A stretch of DNA of 64,000 nt from Lactobacillus sp. ESL0684 (GCF_029392675.1 NZ_CP113941.1:1717001-1781000), one strand, 5' to 3'; numbered from the stretch's first letter, positions 9,914 to 19,604 are shown. The notes: generated by a model from the letters alone, not told the origin. Program-made: numbers and translations.

Positions 9914-10855
9914 CTAGCCATTAACTATTTTTACTACTCGGTTTAAAGCCTGACGTGCTTCAGGAATCGGGTACAAAATAAAATCATGATCCATTTTAGG
10001 ATAAATAAGTGTTTTTACCAGCAATTTTTGCACCTTAGCTAATTGCGCCAGTCGTAAAGCATCAAAGTATAAAATATCGTGTGTTCCTGTAAAAACATAG
10101 ATAGGCACTAGGCCGGTTAGTTTGCCATAAACTGGACTAACTAAAGGATTGGTTTTAGACAACTTACCTGCATAAATTTGCCCACGCAATCGTAAGTCTG
10201 TTGCCTGCAAAAGGTGATCGTTTGGTTGAATTTCGGGAATTCGCGGATCAGATGTTGCAACGTCTAACCAAGGCGAAAATAAAATCGCTAGCTTAGGTTG
10301 TGGTAACTGCAATTTTGTGACCTGCTCAAGCATTGCCAATGCTAATCCCCCACCTGCAGAATCACCCATTACAAAAATATTTCTAGGTGCAACTGTTCTA
10401 AATAATTCTTGATAAACCTCTAACACCATTTGGTTGGCAACAATTGCGTCAGCACTTGGTGCTTTAGGGTAAATGGGCAGAACAACTTGGGCATGCAATT
10501 TACAAGCTAATTTTTTGAGCGTGGCAAAATGAAAATATAGTGGCTGCTCCCAATACGCTCCACCATGTAAAAAGAACACGGTCTTTTTACTACTGGCATA
10601 TTTAGTGATACAAAAAACATCTCCGCGCTCGTTCCAAGGTTTAAAACCCATTTTTTTGGCATAAGTTGGCAAATGATATGGTTCATTAGACTTGTGTAAA
10701 GCTGCTTGATAGGTTATAGGTGTCAGTGCAGGAAACGGCTTGATAACTCGCAATCCTTGCTCAATTAGAGTACTAGCAACGCTAGTTCCCATCTTGGCAC
10801 GTAATCCTGCCCATGCTAGTAAACTAGTGGTCAAAATTACGTTAGTCTTCTTCAT
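9914..10855 (-). CDS. Alpha/beta hydrolase (HSL-type esterase)
   Basis: 313 residues. The oxyanion motif HGGAYW and the nucleophile elbow GDSAGG define the alpha/beta-hydrolase-3 (hormone-sensitive-lipase-like) family; the C-terminal DHDF supplies the catalytic His. A hydrophobic N-terminus (about residues 1-20) could anchor it to the membrane. Its start (AGGAGG seven bases upstream) overlaps the end of the DUF4931 gene by 14 bases, so the two are translated together. The substrate is unknown. Confidence 0.88.
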   Translation of the reverse strand: MKKTNVILTTSLLAWAGLRAKMGTSVASTLIEQGLRVIKPFPALTPITYQAALHKSNEPYHLPTYAKKMGFKPWNERGDVFCITKYASSKKTVFFLHGGAYWEQPLYFHFATLKKLACKLHAQVVLPIYPKAPSADAIVANQMVLEVYQELFRTVAPRNIFVMGDSAGGGLALAMLEQVTKLQLPQPKLAILFSPWLDVATSDPRIPEIQPNDHLLQATDLRLRGQIYAGKLSKTNPLVSPVYGKLTGLVPIYVFTGTHDILYFDALRLAQLAKVQKLLVKTLIYPKMDHDFILYPIPEARQALNRVVKIVNG

Positions 10856-11648
10856 TATTTACCTCCTGTTGCTGCTCATAAAAAGCCCTAAGTTTCTTTG
10901 CTTCATTTGCTAAAGTTACCTCATCATTAACCTGTGACAACTTATAACCTACAAAATATGGTGGCGCCGCAAAGCGAGGAACTAACTTAGCACAAATTCC
11001 TCCCATTTCCCGTGGATAAAAAAATAGATTATATGAGTCAGCTCGTCCCTGATTCATAACGCTCAGTAGATATTTAACTCCTATTTGAATCCAATCAGCC
11101 CATAAGTTTACTCCAGCAATATTGAGCAAGTTAATATTCAGCTCTTCATAGCCTTGAACTGGCTGAGTTGCAACATTTACTTCGACATCCTCCTCATTGA
11201 ATAACGTTATCCCAGAAAAGTTCTTTTCATTAATATAACTGTAACCATCAACCTTATTAAGAGCAACCAGTTGCATATGGGGATGAACTAACGAACCACC
11301 TGAATGTGGCCCGTAATTTTTATACCAAAGAACTGATTTAAACAACTTGCTTTGCTGCATTTTGTTAAAGCAATCTAAAGCAAAGCTAAGTAATCGGCGA
11401 TTATAAGCAACCGAATAATTAACAATATCCCCATGATGATCACTCGCTTCAATCAAGACTGTCTGCACCGTATCACGCAAGGTTGGAAATTTATTATGCA
11501 ACCAAATCATGTCCCCAGTTTGCTGATAAATATCTGTTAAATCTGCAACTTGGCAAAAGGGACAAATTGCCTTGTTTTTAGTTTTCCGATATGAATGTGG
11601 CTTATTTTTAGCAACTGCCAATTCAAAAACTAATGGCTTCATTTCCAT
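10842..11648 (-). CDS. DUF4931 protein, GalT/HIT-like nucleotidyl transferase fold
   Basis: 268 residues from the ATG at 11648, chosen because GGGAGG lies five bases before it; a longer open frame exists upstream without such a site. An N-terminal CPFC looks like half of a zinc site, and GGSLVHPHMQ carries the HxHxQ of GalT-type (histidine triad superfamily) enzymes, which transfer nucleotides through a His intermediate. A second histidine pair seen in true GalT is not obvious. The overlap with the downstream esterase suggests a common pathway that I cannot name. Confidence 0.75.
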   Translation of the reverse strand: MEMKPLVFELAVAKNKPHSYRKTKNKAICPFCQVADLTDIYQQTGDMIWLHNKFPTLRDTVQTVLIEASDHHGDIVNYSVAYNRRLLSFALDCFNKMQQSKLFKSVLWYKNYGPHSGGSLVHPHMQLVALNKVDGYSYINEKNFSGITLFNEEDVEVNVATQPVQGYEELNINLLNIAGVNLWADWIQIGVKYLLSVMNQGRADSYNLFFYPREMGGICAKLVPRFAAPPYFVGYKLSQVNDEVTLANEAKKLRAFYEQQQEVNNEED

Positions 11649-11750
11649 AATAACCTCCCAAATAAAAACTGGTGTTTTACTAACCTTACAATAGATGATA
11701 AACTTAAACAGCAAATAATTTCAAAAAGCTTTAATTATAGTGGGTGAATT

Positions 11751-12962
11751 ATGCAATCAAGAAAAGATTTAAAAAAACACAATAATCGCAATAATCTCTA
11801 TTTAATCACTGCTGGCATTATTTTAAGCTTATTAATTGTCTTCGGCGTTGTGCTATATAACCAACATGTCGAATCTCAAAAACAAGCTAGAGAATTTGCT
11901 ACTAATCACTTTAATCCTAATGTTAGCATTTATGGGGTTAAAGTTGGCAATTTAACTATCAATAAGGCTACTAAAAAAATCAATGCTCATGCTAATAACT
12001 TAGTTTTATTAGAGCAAGGCAAAGTTTCAATCGAACGCGATCCAAGTATTAATACAATTGATAAGCAAACAGTCGCGCAATACTTCAAAAAACAACACAC
12101 TGCTATGCCTGACAAACGTAATTACAACTACCGTTTCCAAGCACTCGCTAAGGCTAAGCAAAAATTCAAGAACGTTAGTCATGCCGAAATTGATTATCAG
12201 ATAGCTGGTAAAACTTTTAAACTAAAAGCACAAAAGTTAATTAATCAAGCGACCTTTAAAAATGGTAAATACAGCTTTACTAATGTTGAAAACTTAACGG
12301 CTAAGCTTAACCAAATGAATAATAGTGTTTCTACCTTACACCAAAGCTATAAATTCACGGTTCCAGTCCATAAAAAAGTTAATGGCAACAAAATTACTGT
12401 GAAAAATCAAAGCTATGGTTGGGGGATTTATACCAAAAAAGCCCAATCGGCAATCGAACAAGCTTTTTTAGACGGTACTAAGACACTTGATGGTAAAAAC
12501 TATATTTACGGTTTAGGATACAGCACCTATGGACTAGGATATGGCAAAAGTAATCATGGCATTGGCGACAATTACGTCGTGATTTCACTTAAAAAACAAG
12601 AACTATGGATTATCCGCAAGGGTAAACTAGCTGTTCACTTAACTGATGTCGTCACAGGCACCAAGAATGGCGGCAAAGGAAACCGCACGCCTGTAGGTGT
12701 CTGGTACATTCAATATAAACAGTCTCCAGCTACCTTACGAGGTAATAATGATGATGGTTCAAAATATTCATCCAAAGTGCAATATTGGATGCCGTTTACA
12801 CTCAGTGGTTGTGGTCTTCACGATGCTAGTTGGCGCACTGACTGGAGCAAGAAAGCATATCTGCGCGGTGGCTCACACGGCTGCATCAATATCAAACCTA
12901 GTGAAATCAAACCTGTTTGGCATAATGTAATCAAGCATGAAGCTGTAATTGTTTACGATTAA
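11751..12962 (+). CDS. L,D-transpeptidase (YkuD domain), membrane-anchored
   Basis: 403 residues. A membrane helix at about 19-39 is followed by a peptidoglycan-binding-4-like region (about 50-230) and a C-terminal YkuD domain (about 275-403). The catalytic motif reads GGSHGCIN, with the nucleophilic Cys of L,D-transpeptidases. The enzyme makes or remodels 3-3 peptidoglycan cross-links, or attaches proteins, outside the membrane. The gene is transcribed alone, with a strong terminator following. Confidence 0.92.
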   Translation: MQSRKDLKKHNNRNNLYLITAGIILSLLIVFGVVLYNQHVESQKQAREFATNHFNPNVSIYGVKVGNLTINKATKKINAHANNLVLLEQGKVSIERDPSINTIDKQTVAQYFKKQHTAMPDKRNYNYRFQALAKAKQKFKNVSHAEIDYQIAGKTFKLKAQKLINQATFKNGKYSFTNVENLTAKLNQMNNSVSTLHQSYKFTVPVHKKVNGNKITVKNQSYGWGIYTKKAQSAIEQAFLDGTKTLDGKNYIYGLGYSTYGLGYGKSNHGIGDNYVVISLKKQELWIIRKGKLAVHLTDVVTGTKNGGKGNRTPVGVWYIQYKQSPATLRGNNDDGSKYSSKVQYWMPFTLSGCGLHDASWRTDWSKKAYLRGGSHGCINIKPSEIKPVWHNVIKHEAVIVYD

Positions 12963-12968
12963 TAGCAG

Positions 12969-13006
12969 CACAAAAACACCTCGTTTAGTCAGCGAGGTGT
13001 TTTTAT
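12969..13006. terminator. Bidirectional terminator between the L,D-transpeptidase gene and pepN
   Basis: The stem AAACACCTCG / CGAGGTGTTT with A-rich and T-rich flanks ends both convergent genes. Confidence 0.9.
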
Positions 13007-13025
13007 ATGTTTAAATTTAAACTAA

Positions 13026-15569
13026 TTAATCTTCGATTGCCAAATTTGTTTTAATAGCTTCATTAACCGCAGTTTTTTCATGTTCAATTAAATCAACTTT
13101 GGTAGCAATTGATCTAGTATCCATCTGAATTTCACGACCTAAACCTGGTTGATTAATCTTAGGTTCAAAGAAGGCCTTGAATTCAGCTAAACGTTCTGGT
13201 GTATGGAAAACTCTGGCGGTGACTGTAATATACGAAGTAAATGACATATCGCCACCAACTGTCTGTTCTAGCCAAGACCATTTATCTCGTAACCAATCCC
13301 ACGCAGCCTGCTGCCCTTTTGGCTCAGCTAAAACATTATAATACCAAGAGCGTAAGTCTTGCGGCTTAATTACATCAGCATCTCCAAAATCAGCAATAAT
13401 TCGATCAATTTCCTGCTCATCCTTGGTACTGGTAATTGCTGATAACAAGTCTTCCTTATAATATGGATCAACTGCTGCCTGATATTCCTTAATTAGCTGC
13501 TCAACTAAGCCTGTTCTAGCATAATTCTTAACTTCATTCATCAAGACATATGGACGAATTGCAGCATCTAAACTAGCTAACTTAGACTGGTAATCGTTGA
13601 AGATTTGATGACCCGTTGCAATAACCGCTTGATTTTCAGCATAAAGAGCTGCCGAAAGTTCTAGTGGACGCATTTGCAAATCTTCCATAGAATCATTAGC
13701 TTGTGACTCCCAGCCTAACCGTGCAACTTGCGCGTGCGACAATTGATTAAAGAATTGTTTTAAGTTCTTTTCTTCAATCGAAGCAGGAGTAACAAACTTA
13801 CGCAATTTTCTAGCTAAATCGAATAAGGAATTAATCACAATATTTGATTTAGAATTAGCAAACTTAGGCAATAACGGTACAATTTCGGCATAAGAAACCT
13901 GCTTGCCTTCTGCTAACAACCCTAAATCTTGCAATAGTTGCAATTGATCAACTGCTGTTAACTCATTCAGTTCAGTCATAATATCTGACATCAAAGTTTC
14001 ATCATAGTTAACGATAAAGTGTGAGCTATTACCAACATTCAAGCGTAATGCATGACCTGCATTTTCACGCAATTTTTGATAATTACCCAAATCAACTTCT
14101 GCTTTAGTCATAATCTTTGGTGCTTCAAAGTTAGCATTTAGCGGGATTGCCCAAAGACGACCTTTGTCTTCACCTTCACCAGCAAAAAATTGTTGCTGCT
14201 CTAAAATTAAGTGTCCATTATCAGCCACCTTAGCAGTGACAACCGGATAACCTGGTTGATCTAACCAAGTATGCATAATCTCGCCAATATCTAAATCGGT
14301 CGCTGTTGATAATGCATTCCACAAATCATCGCCAGTAGCATTGCCATATTGATGTTGTTCAAAGTAATATTTCAATCCAGCACGCAACGCATCATCGCCC
14401 AAGAGTTTGCGTACCATTACCAGCATTCTAGAACCTTTGGCATAGACAATCGCACTGTCAAACAGGGAATCAATATCTGCTGGGTGTTCAACTTCAACAT
14501 GGACAGACTGGACGCCATCAGTTGCATCCCGATTTAAAGCCATTGGAACCTCACCCGTCTGATACATATTATCCCAGACGTGCCAATCAGGTTCGATAGC
14601 ATCGATTGATAAGTACATCATCATATTGGCAAAACTTTCATTAAGCCACAGATCATCCCACCACTTCATCGTTACTAGGTCACCAAACCATTGATGTGCT
14701 AATTCATGGGCAATTACGGTAGCAACGTAGCCTTTTTGCGCAACTGTTGCGTTATCTGGATCAAGTAAAATAGCTGCTTCACGATAAGTGACTAGACCCC
14801 AATTTTCCATAGCTCCAGCAGAAAAATCTGGCAGAGCTAATTGCCATGAGTGTGGTAATGGATATTTAGTTTGGTAAAATTCCTCGTAAAATTCAATTGA
14901 ACGTTTAGCAATATCTAAAGCAAAGTCTAATTCCTTAGGCTGATGTGCCTTAGTCGCAAAAACGCCAACTTGCACACCATCTTTAGTTTCTGTGAGCTTA
15001 GATTGTAATTCACCAAAGGCAAAGGCAACTAGATAAGTTGACATTCTAACTGACTTTGCAAAGTAGTGTACGCCATCTTCAACCTTAGCTTCTGGCATGT
15101 TGGCGATCGTTACTTCACCAGGGTGCTCATCATATTTCAACGCCAAAGTAAAAGTAGCTTTTGCTTCAGGCTCGTCAACACAAGGAAAAGCTTGTCTTGC
15201 AGACGTAGTTTCAAATTGGGTTCCAATAATCTGTTTCTTCACACCATCAAGCATGTAATAAGATGGATAAATCCCCATCATAGTATCAGTTAGTGGGGCG
15301 CTATAAGCAACTGCAACCGTCACTTGACCACTATGGCCAAGATCAATCACAATCGCCTCTTTATCATCATCAACAGTAAACGGCAGCTCACGGTCGTCCT
15401 CCTTAACTGAAATGATGTTCATGAATTTTTGATTAATAAAAATCGTTTCTTCAACCGCTTCACCAGTAATGGTTGATGTTCCCGTAATTGTCTTCTTTTC
15501 CCGATCTATATCAATGAATAAATCATAATGATCAGGCTGAAAAGTTTCATAAAAATGTTTGGCAGCCAT
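13026..15569 (-). CDS. pepN: Aminopeptidase N (M1 lysyl aminopeptidase)
   Basis: 847 residues, close to the usual length of about 844 for lactobacillar PepN. The exopeptidase motif GAMENWG and the zinc motif HELAHQW with the downstream Glu (NESFA) are present. The enzyme is cytoplasmic and removes N-terminal residues from casein-derived and other peptides; there is no signal peptide. The start follows TTTAGGAGGAAATT. All expected catalytic residues are in place. Confidence 0.97.
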   Translation of the reverse strand: MAAKHFYETFQPDHYDLFIDIDREKKTITGTSTITGEAVEETIFINQKFMNIISVKEDDRELPFTVDDDKEAIVIDLGHSGQVTVAVAYSAPLTDTMMGIYPSYYMLDGVKKQIIGTQFETTSARQAFPCVDEPEAKATFTLALKYDEHPGEVTIANMPEAKVEDGVHYFAKSVRMSTYLVAFAFGELQSKLTETKDGVQVGVFATKAHQPKELDFALDIAKRSIEFYEEFYQTKYPLPHSWQLALPDFSAGAMENWGLVTYREAAILLDPDNATVAQKGYVATVIAHELAHQWFGDLVTMKWWDDLWLNESFANMMMYLSIDAIEPDWHVWDNMYQTGEVPMALNRDATDGVQSVHVEVEHPADIDSLFDSAIVYAKGSRMLVMVRKLLGDDALRAGLKYYFEQHQYGNATGDDLWNALSTATDLDIGEIMHTWLDQPGYPVVTAKVADNGHLILEQQQFFAGEGEDKGRLWAIPLNANFEAPKIMTKAEVDLGNYQKLRENAGHALRLNVGNSSHFIVNYDETLMSDIMTELNELTAVDQLQLLQDLGLLAEGKQVSYAEIVPLLPKFANSKSNIVINSLFDLARKLRKFVTPASIEEKNLKQFFNQLSHAQVARLGWESQANDSMEDLQMRPLELSAALYAENQAVIATGHQIFNDYQSKLASLDAAIRPYVLMNEVKNYARTGLVEQLIKEYQAAVDPYYKEDLLSAITSTKDEQEIDRIIADFGDADVIKPQDLRSWYYNVLAEPKGQQAAWDWLRDKWSWLEQTVGGDMSFTSYITVTARVFHTPERLAEFKAFFEPKINQPGLGREIQMDTRSIATKVDLIEHEKTAVNEAIKTNLAIED

Positions 15570-15724
15570 AATTTCCTCCTAAATTAATATTCATTATAAA
15601 TTTTACCAAAAATACGGCTAAATTGCAGAAAAGTTGAATGTAAGGCAGGCGTGTTATTTCTGTAACAACAATGAAATATTTTAAGCGTACTATATTCAAT
15701 AGTAATAAATCTAGTTTTTAAGGA

Positions 15725-16087
15725 ATGAAGAAATTGCGGAAAAGTAAAAGTTTAATTTTAAAGATTCTTTCAGCGTTAATGCTAGCCTGCAGCTTAATCG
15801 CTGTCTGTGAAGTAACCAACCATAATCCAAGTACCCAAACAGTTCAAGCTGCTAAGTTATCTAAGCGTGAACGCAACGCCAAGAACTGGATTGCACAACG
15901 CGAATCTGGTGGTAACTATCACGCACGTAATGGTGCTTGTTATGGCAAGTTTCAATTAAATATTGGTTACCTTCATGGTGACTATTCTAAAAAGAATCAG
16001 AACAAAACGGCGGACAGATATGTCAAGAACCGTTATGGTTCATGGGTAAATGCCAAGAAGTTTTGGCAATCACATCATTGGTATTAA
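15725..16087 (+). CDS. Aggregation-promoting factor (Apf)-like surface protein
   Basis: 120 residues: a signal peptide up to about residue 42 (TVQA) and a compact C-terminal domain. WIAQRESGG, NGACYGKFQL and the HHWY end match the conserved domain of Lactobacillus Apf proteins, a transglycosylase-like fold kept at the cell surface. It lacks the long Ala/Gln-rich linker seen in many Apf proteins. The start is odd: AAGGA abuts the ATG, whereas a TTG nine bases later sits at a better distance, so the true start may be at 15734. Confidence 0.82.
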   Translation: MKKLRKSKSLILKILSALMLACSLIAVCEVTNHNPSTQTVQAAKLSKRERNAKNWIAQRESGGNYHARNGACYGKFQLNIGYLHGDYSKKNQNKTADRYVKNRYGSWVNAKKFWQSHHWY

Positions 16088-16107
16088 ACTTTTCATTCCT
16101 AGATATA

Positions 16108-16145
16108 CAAAAACAACCTAGCAAATCTGCTAGGTTGTTTTTTAG
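16108..16145. terminator. Bidirectional terminator after the apf-like gene
   Basis: AACAACCTAGCA / TGCTAGGTTGTT stem followed by TTTTTT, shared by the convergent toxin-like gene. Confidence 0.9.
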
Positions 16146-16168
16146 TTGGATATAATTTCCAAACGTAC

Positions 16169-16516
16169 TTATGATTTTTGATTGGATAAAAACTTTATAA
16201 ATCTGGCTTCATCCCTAGCTGACAAATAACCAACAAATTTTACAACTACGTACTGTTCCTCCACTCTACGTAAAGCAACCGTGTCTATCCATGACGGTTG
16301 CCTTAGTCCCGCAGATAACCAATCTTTAATTTCAAAATACATGCTCTTAAGATATTCGGGTTTATGAGAAAATTGACTTGTTATTTTGTAATAAGTGATT
16401 TTTTGATTACCATTCCTAACTACAAATACTGGTCTAATTTTAGAACCTAGCCTACGTCCTTTGTCATAAGCCAGATCAGCAATCATAATACTGTTCTCAC
16501 GAACACTACCACTCAT
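16169..16516 (-). CDS. PemK/MazF-like toxin, orphan
   Basis: 115 residues. The central IRPVFVVRN and the KITSQ segment resemble PemK/MazF-family mRNA interferases, and the later IKDWLSAGL-PSWI is typical of the lactobacillar branch of that family. An antitoxin would be expected immediately upstream on the same strand. Instead only the tail of an open frame without a start codon remains there (see 16513-16630). Assignment is by recalled motifs; the partner and activity are unproven. Confidence 0.65.
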   Translation of the reverse strand: MSGSVRENSIMIADLAYDKGRRLGSKIRPVFVVRNGNQKITYYKITSQFSHKPEYLKSMYFEIKDWLSAGLRQPSWIDTVALRRVEEQYVVVKFVGYLSARDEARFIKFLSNQKS

Positions 16517-16630
16517 CGCATAAATTCCTCACTATCTGCTTTTTTTGATAAGTCTAATTCTTGAATTGGAGACTTTTCAAAGGCTAATTTACTAATTGCA
16601 TCAAAAAATCCGCTAAAATCTATGGTTTTA
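16513..16630 (-). pseudogene. Possible antitoxin remnant before the PemK-like gene
   Basis: On the minus strand an open frame runs from a TAA near 16630 to the TGA at 16513-16515, overlapping the toxin start. Its translation ends FEKSPIQELDLSKKADSEEF-MR, which has the amphipathic acidic look of an antitoxin tail. It has no ATG, GTG or TTG start and its upper part is the terminator of the next gene. I read it as the residue of a deleted antitoxin; it could also be chance. Confidence 0.35.
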
Positions 16631-16637
16631 ACGGATT
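16603..16637 (-). terminator. Terminator of the DASS symporter gene
   Basis: The minus strand reads AATCCGTTAAAAC-CATA-GATTTTAGCGGATT then TTTT. Confidence 0.8.
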
Positions 16638-16683
16638 AGCACTTTTTATTAAAGTAACTAACTAAAAATTCCCTATAAACAAT

Positions 16684-18138
16684 TTACCACATACCAATAA
16701 TCTTCATCCAGCCTAAGCCAATTACTCCGTAGACTAGAATATAGAAAATTCCGAAAACAAAGCTCATCTTCCACCATTCATTTTGTTTAACATAGCCCGA
16801 AGCCGCTAAGACCGAAGCTGCCGGACTCGAATAGTGAGTTGTTGACCCCATGATTGCAGAAAAGAAAGCTAAAAATTGAGCAGCCATCATCTTTGGAGCG
16901 CCTGCAGCAATTGCTACAGTTAATAGTGGCAGATACATTGCTGAGTTGTGTGCAGTTGCACTAGCAAATAAATAGTGTGTGTAAAAGAGAACTAACGCTA
17001 AAATAATTAACACTAAGAGCCAATTTACACCCTTTAAACCAGCCGAAATACTGCTGGAAATCCAACCGATAAAGCCAAATTGGGTTAGCTTTTCCGCCAT
17101 AAAGATTAAGACAGACATCCAGATCAAAATGTTCCAAGCACCTGTTTCGTGCAACAAATCATTTGGCGTCAAAATGCCAGTAAATAACAATAATGAAACG
17201 GAAATAAAGGCAATCAAAGTTGCATCAATATTTAAAGTACTCGATAGCATCCATAAAATCAAAGTAATCGCGAAGATTAGACTCATCATTTTTTCTGGCA
17301 AACTAAATTTACCCATCTCAGCTAATTGGCTATCAGCCCACTCTTTGGCATTTGGCGTTTCCTTAATTTCTGGCGGATACATTTTATAAACAAAAAATGG
17401 AATTACTGCTAAACAAATTGCCGCTGGCACAATACTGGCTAAAAGCCAATTCATCCAGCTCAAAGTTACGCCAGCTTTACCAGCCATCGCTACCGCAATT
17501 AGATTCGGTGCACAGGCCGTCATAAATAACGATGAAGTAATAATATTAACTTGAAATTCCGTAAAGGTTAAATATGCACCCATCTTTTTTCTTGATGGAT
17601 CGTTAGGCTTAGAATCAAACGTATCTGCAAGTGATTGAATTAATGGGTAAACCACCCCACCAGCCCGTGCACCATTTGATGGTGTAGCAGGTGAAATAAT
17701 CAAATCAATTGCCCCAATGGCATAGCCTAGACCAAGTGATTTTTTACCAAACCACTTAATAAAATACAAGGCAATTCTACGGCCTAATCCCGTCTTCACA
17801 ATCCCACGTGAGATCATAAAAGCCATGGCAATCAGCCAAACAGACGAATTACTAAAAGCATCGACTGCACCCTTGGCAATTACCTTACCATCGACTACTT
17901 TATCAGCTAAAGGAACCAGTCCTAGACAAATAGTCAAGGTGAAACCGATCAGCGTCACTCCTGCAATTGGTAGTGGCTGCGTGATACAACCTAAAATAGT
18001 CGCCACGAAAATGGCTAACATTTGCCAGGCCTGAACACTCACTCCCGCTGGGCGAATTGCCGTGGTAAACCAAATTGCTAATCCTGCCACTAATGGCAAA
18101 ATAAATTTAGAATAGTTTATTTTCGCTAGATTTTTCAT
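16684..18138 (-). CDS. DASS-family anion:sodium symporter (di/tricarboxylate, YflS/CitT-like)
   Basis: 484 residues and about twelve membrane helices. The helix-hairpin motifs SPATPSNGARAGG and ASATAHNSAMYLP correspond to the two SNT-type substrate and cation binding motifs of the DASS family. Bacterial members move malate, citrate, tartrate or 2-oxoglutarate, often in exchange for succinate. The start has a GAAGGAGG site. Single-gene unit; the exact substrate cannot be read. Confidence 0.88.
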   Translation of the reverse strand: MKNLAKINYSKFILPLVAGLAIWFTTAIRPAGVSVQAWQMLAIFVATILGCITQPLPIAGVTLIGFTLTICLGLVPLADKVVDGKVIAKGAVDAFSNSSVWLIAMAFMISRGIVKTGLGRRIALYFIKWFGKKSLGLGYAIGAIDLIISPATPSNGARAGGVVYPLIQSLADTFDSKPNDPSRKKMGAYLTFTEFQVNIITSSLFMTACAPNLIAVAMAGKAGVTLSWMNWLLASIVPAAICLAVIPFFVYKMYPPEIKETPNAKEWADSQLAEMGKFSLPEKMMSLIFAITLILWMLSSTLNIDATLIAFISVSLLLFTGILTPNDLLHETGAWNILIWMSVLIFMAEKLTQFGFIGWISSSISAGLKGVNWLLVLIILALVLFYTHYLFASATAHNSAMYLPLLTVAIAAGAPKMMAAQFLAFFSAIMGSTTHYSSPAASVLAASGYVKQNEWWKMSFVFGIFYILVYGVIGLGWMKIIGMW

Positions 18139-18238
18139 AAATCCTCCTTCTAGACATAATCACCATAGTATCATATTCGTTGCTGAGGTAAAGGGCTTTT
18201 TTGCACATCTTATAGTTACAATTAAACTTAAGAACATA

Positions 18239-18271
18239 CAAAAACACCCTTGGCTACCCAAGAGTGTTTCT
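18239..18271 (-). terminator. Terminator of the small membrane protein gene
   Basis: The minus strand reads AAACACTCTTGG-GTAG-CCAAGGGTGTTTTTG. Confidence 0.85.
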
Positions 18272-18295
18272 GCGATTTATTTAAAAAAATACTAA

Positions 18296-18571
18296 TTAAG
18301 CATGATGTGCATGGTGCCTCATGGCGTGTGCTTGCGCCTTCCGAGTCTTAATCCAACTAGCAAAAAAGGCTACTCCAAAAACAATTAATGACATAACAGA
18401 TCCAGCAATAACTAGATCGGTATTACTATTCATAGTCATCGATTGCTCACGTGCAAATAAGTCTTCTGACTTATCAACTTGTCTGCATAACCCAAAGAAC
18501 AACATGATCAGACTACTTAGAGTCAACAAGCCATTAATCGCCATCCACATTCTAATCTTTAATAACTTCAT
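18296..18571 (-). CDS. Small two-helix membrane protein, His-rich C-terminus
   Basis: 91 residues with two membrane segments (about 10-28 and 53-72) separated by a polar loop. The C-terminus AHAMRHHAHHA is rich in histidine and might bind metal. The start follows GAAGGGACATGATTTT at a fair distance. Unrecognised family; flanked by terminators on both sides, so it is its own unit. Confidence 0.6.
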   Translation of the reverse strand: MKLLKIRMWMAINGLLTLSSLIMLFFGLCRQVDKSEDLFAREQSMTMNSNTDLVIAGSVMSLIVFGVAFFASWIKTRKAQAHAMRHHAHHA

Positions 18572-18715
18572 AAAATCATGTCCCTTCTTTCGATATAAAT
18601 GTCTGTATTATATACCCCTAAAAAATAAATGCAATACTTTTGCATAAAATAATTCAAGCTTTTTAATTTTTATCTCATTAGACGCCATAACAACTGCTTT
18701 TGCCAAACAGCTAAT

Positions 18716-18746
18716 TAAAAAAACGACCCACATAGATCGTTTTTTA
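18716..18746 (-). terminator. Terminator of the esterase/YibEF operon
   Basis: AAAAAACGA / TCGTTTTTT inverted repeat, 37 bases past the esterase stop. Confidence 0.7.
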
Positions 18747-18782
18747 ACTAATACTTAAACATAAATTGGGAACAAACATCAT

Positions 18783-19604
18783 TTATTGTCCCCATTCACT
18801 TGCTAGCCATTCTTGTGCTAACTCAAACCAATGTGCCGCATGAGGATTTTCTTGCCATTCGCGTCCCTTAGTTACCATATCGCCGCGAGCTAGCGAAAAG
18901 CCATGACCACCTTGATTAAATAAATGAACTTCACAAGGTACTTGATGTTCATGCAACGCAGCAATATATTCCAGTGTGTTGGTAACTAATACCATCGGGT
19001 CATCCCAAGCATGAAAGATAAAAGTTGCAGGTGTTTCACGTGTAACTCCTAACGAACTATCTTTGAGATACCGATCTTCTGGTACCATCGATTCTTCATC
19101 TTCTGGTACCTTAAAGCCAATCTTTTCAATATCAATTAAGGGATAACCTAAGATCGTCTTATTTGGCAGAACCTCAGCTTGCTCAAAATCATATTCCGTT
19201 TGGTATTTTACCGAAGTAGCTAAATAGTTAGCAATACTGGCAACATGCCCACCTGCAGAAAAACCAATCGTTACAATCTTATCAGGATCAATTTGATATT
19301 CTTGTGCATGCTCACGATAATATTGCACAGTTGCCAAAACATCGAGCGCCGCATCAGGATAAATCTCACCTTCATCTTGCACCAAGTTATACTCCATGAC
19401 GACACTATTAAAACCGCAATTATTAAAAGCTAAGGCAATTGGCTCACCTTCACGCTTGGATAAATGATCAAAGCTACCACCAGGAATTACAATTGCGAGT
19501 GGATGTTTAGGTGTTCGCAACTCACCGATTTTAGCCAAAGTATACGTATGAATCTTAAACTTACGTCCATTAAAATTAGTTAAAGTTACATCTGCAATTT
19601 TCAT
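18783..19604 (-). CDS. Alpha/beta hydrolase, BD-FAE/acetyl-xylan-esterase-like
   Basis: 273 residues. PGGSFDHLS forms the oxyanion region, GFSAGGH is the nucleophile elbow and GGHGF near the C-terminus gives the catalytic His; the acid is probably in HAWDDPMV. No signal peptide, so it is cytoplasmic. The start ATGA overlaps the stop of the upstream YibE/F gene by 4 bases, tying it to that operon. The ester substrate is unknown. Confidence 0.85.
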   Translation of the reverse strand: MKIADVTLTNFNGRKFKIHTYTLAKIGELRTPKHPLAIVIPGGSFDHLSKREGEPIALAFNNCGFNSVVMEYNLVQDEGEIYPDAALDVLATVQYYREHAQEYQIDPDKIVTIGFSAGGHVASIANYLATSVKYQTEYDFEQAEVLPNKTILGYPLIDIEKIGFKVPEDEESMVPEDRYLKDSSLGVTRETPATFIFHAWDDPMVLVTNTLEYIAALHEHQVPCEVHLFNQGGHGFSLARGDMVTKGREWQENPHAAHWFELAQEWLASEWGQ

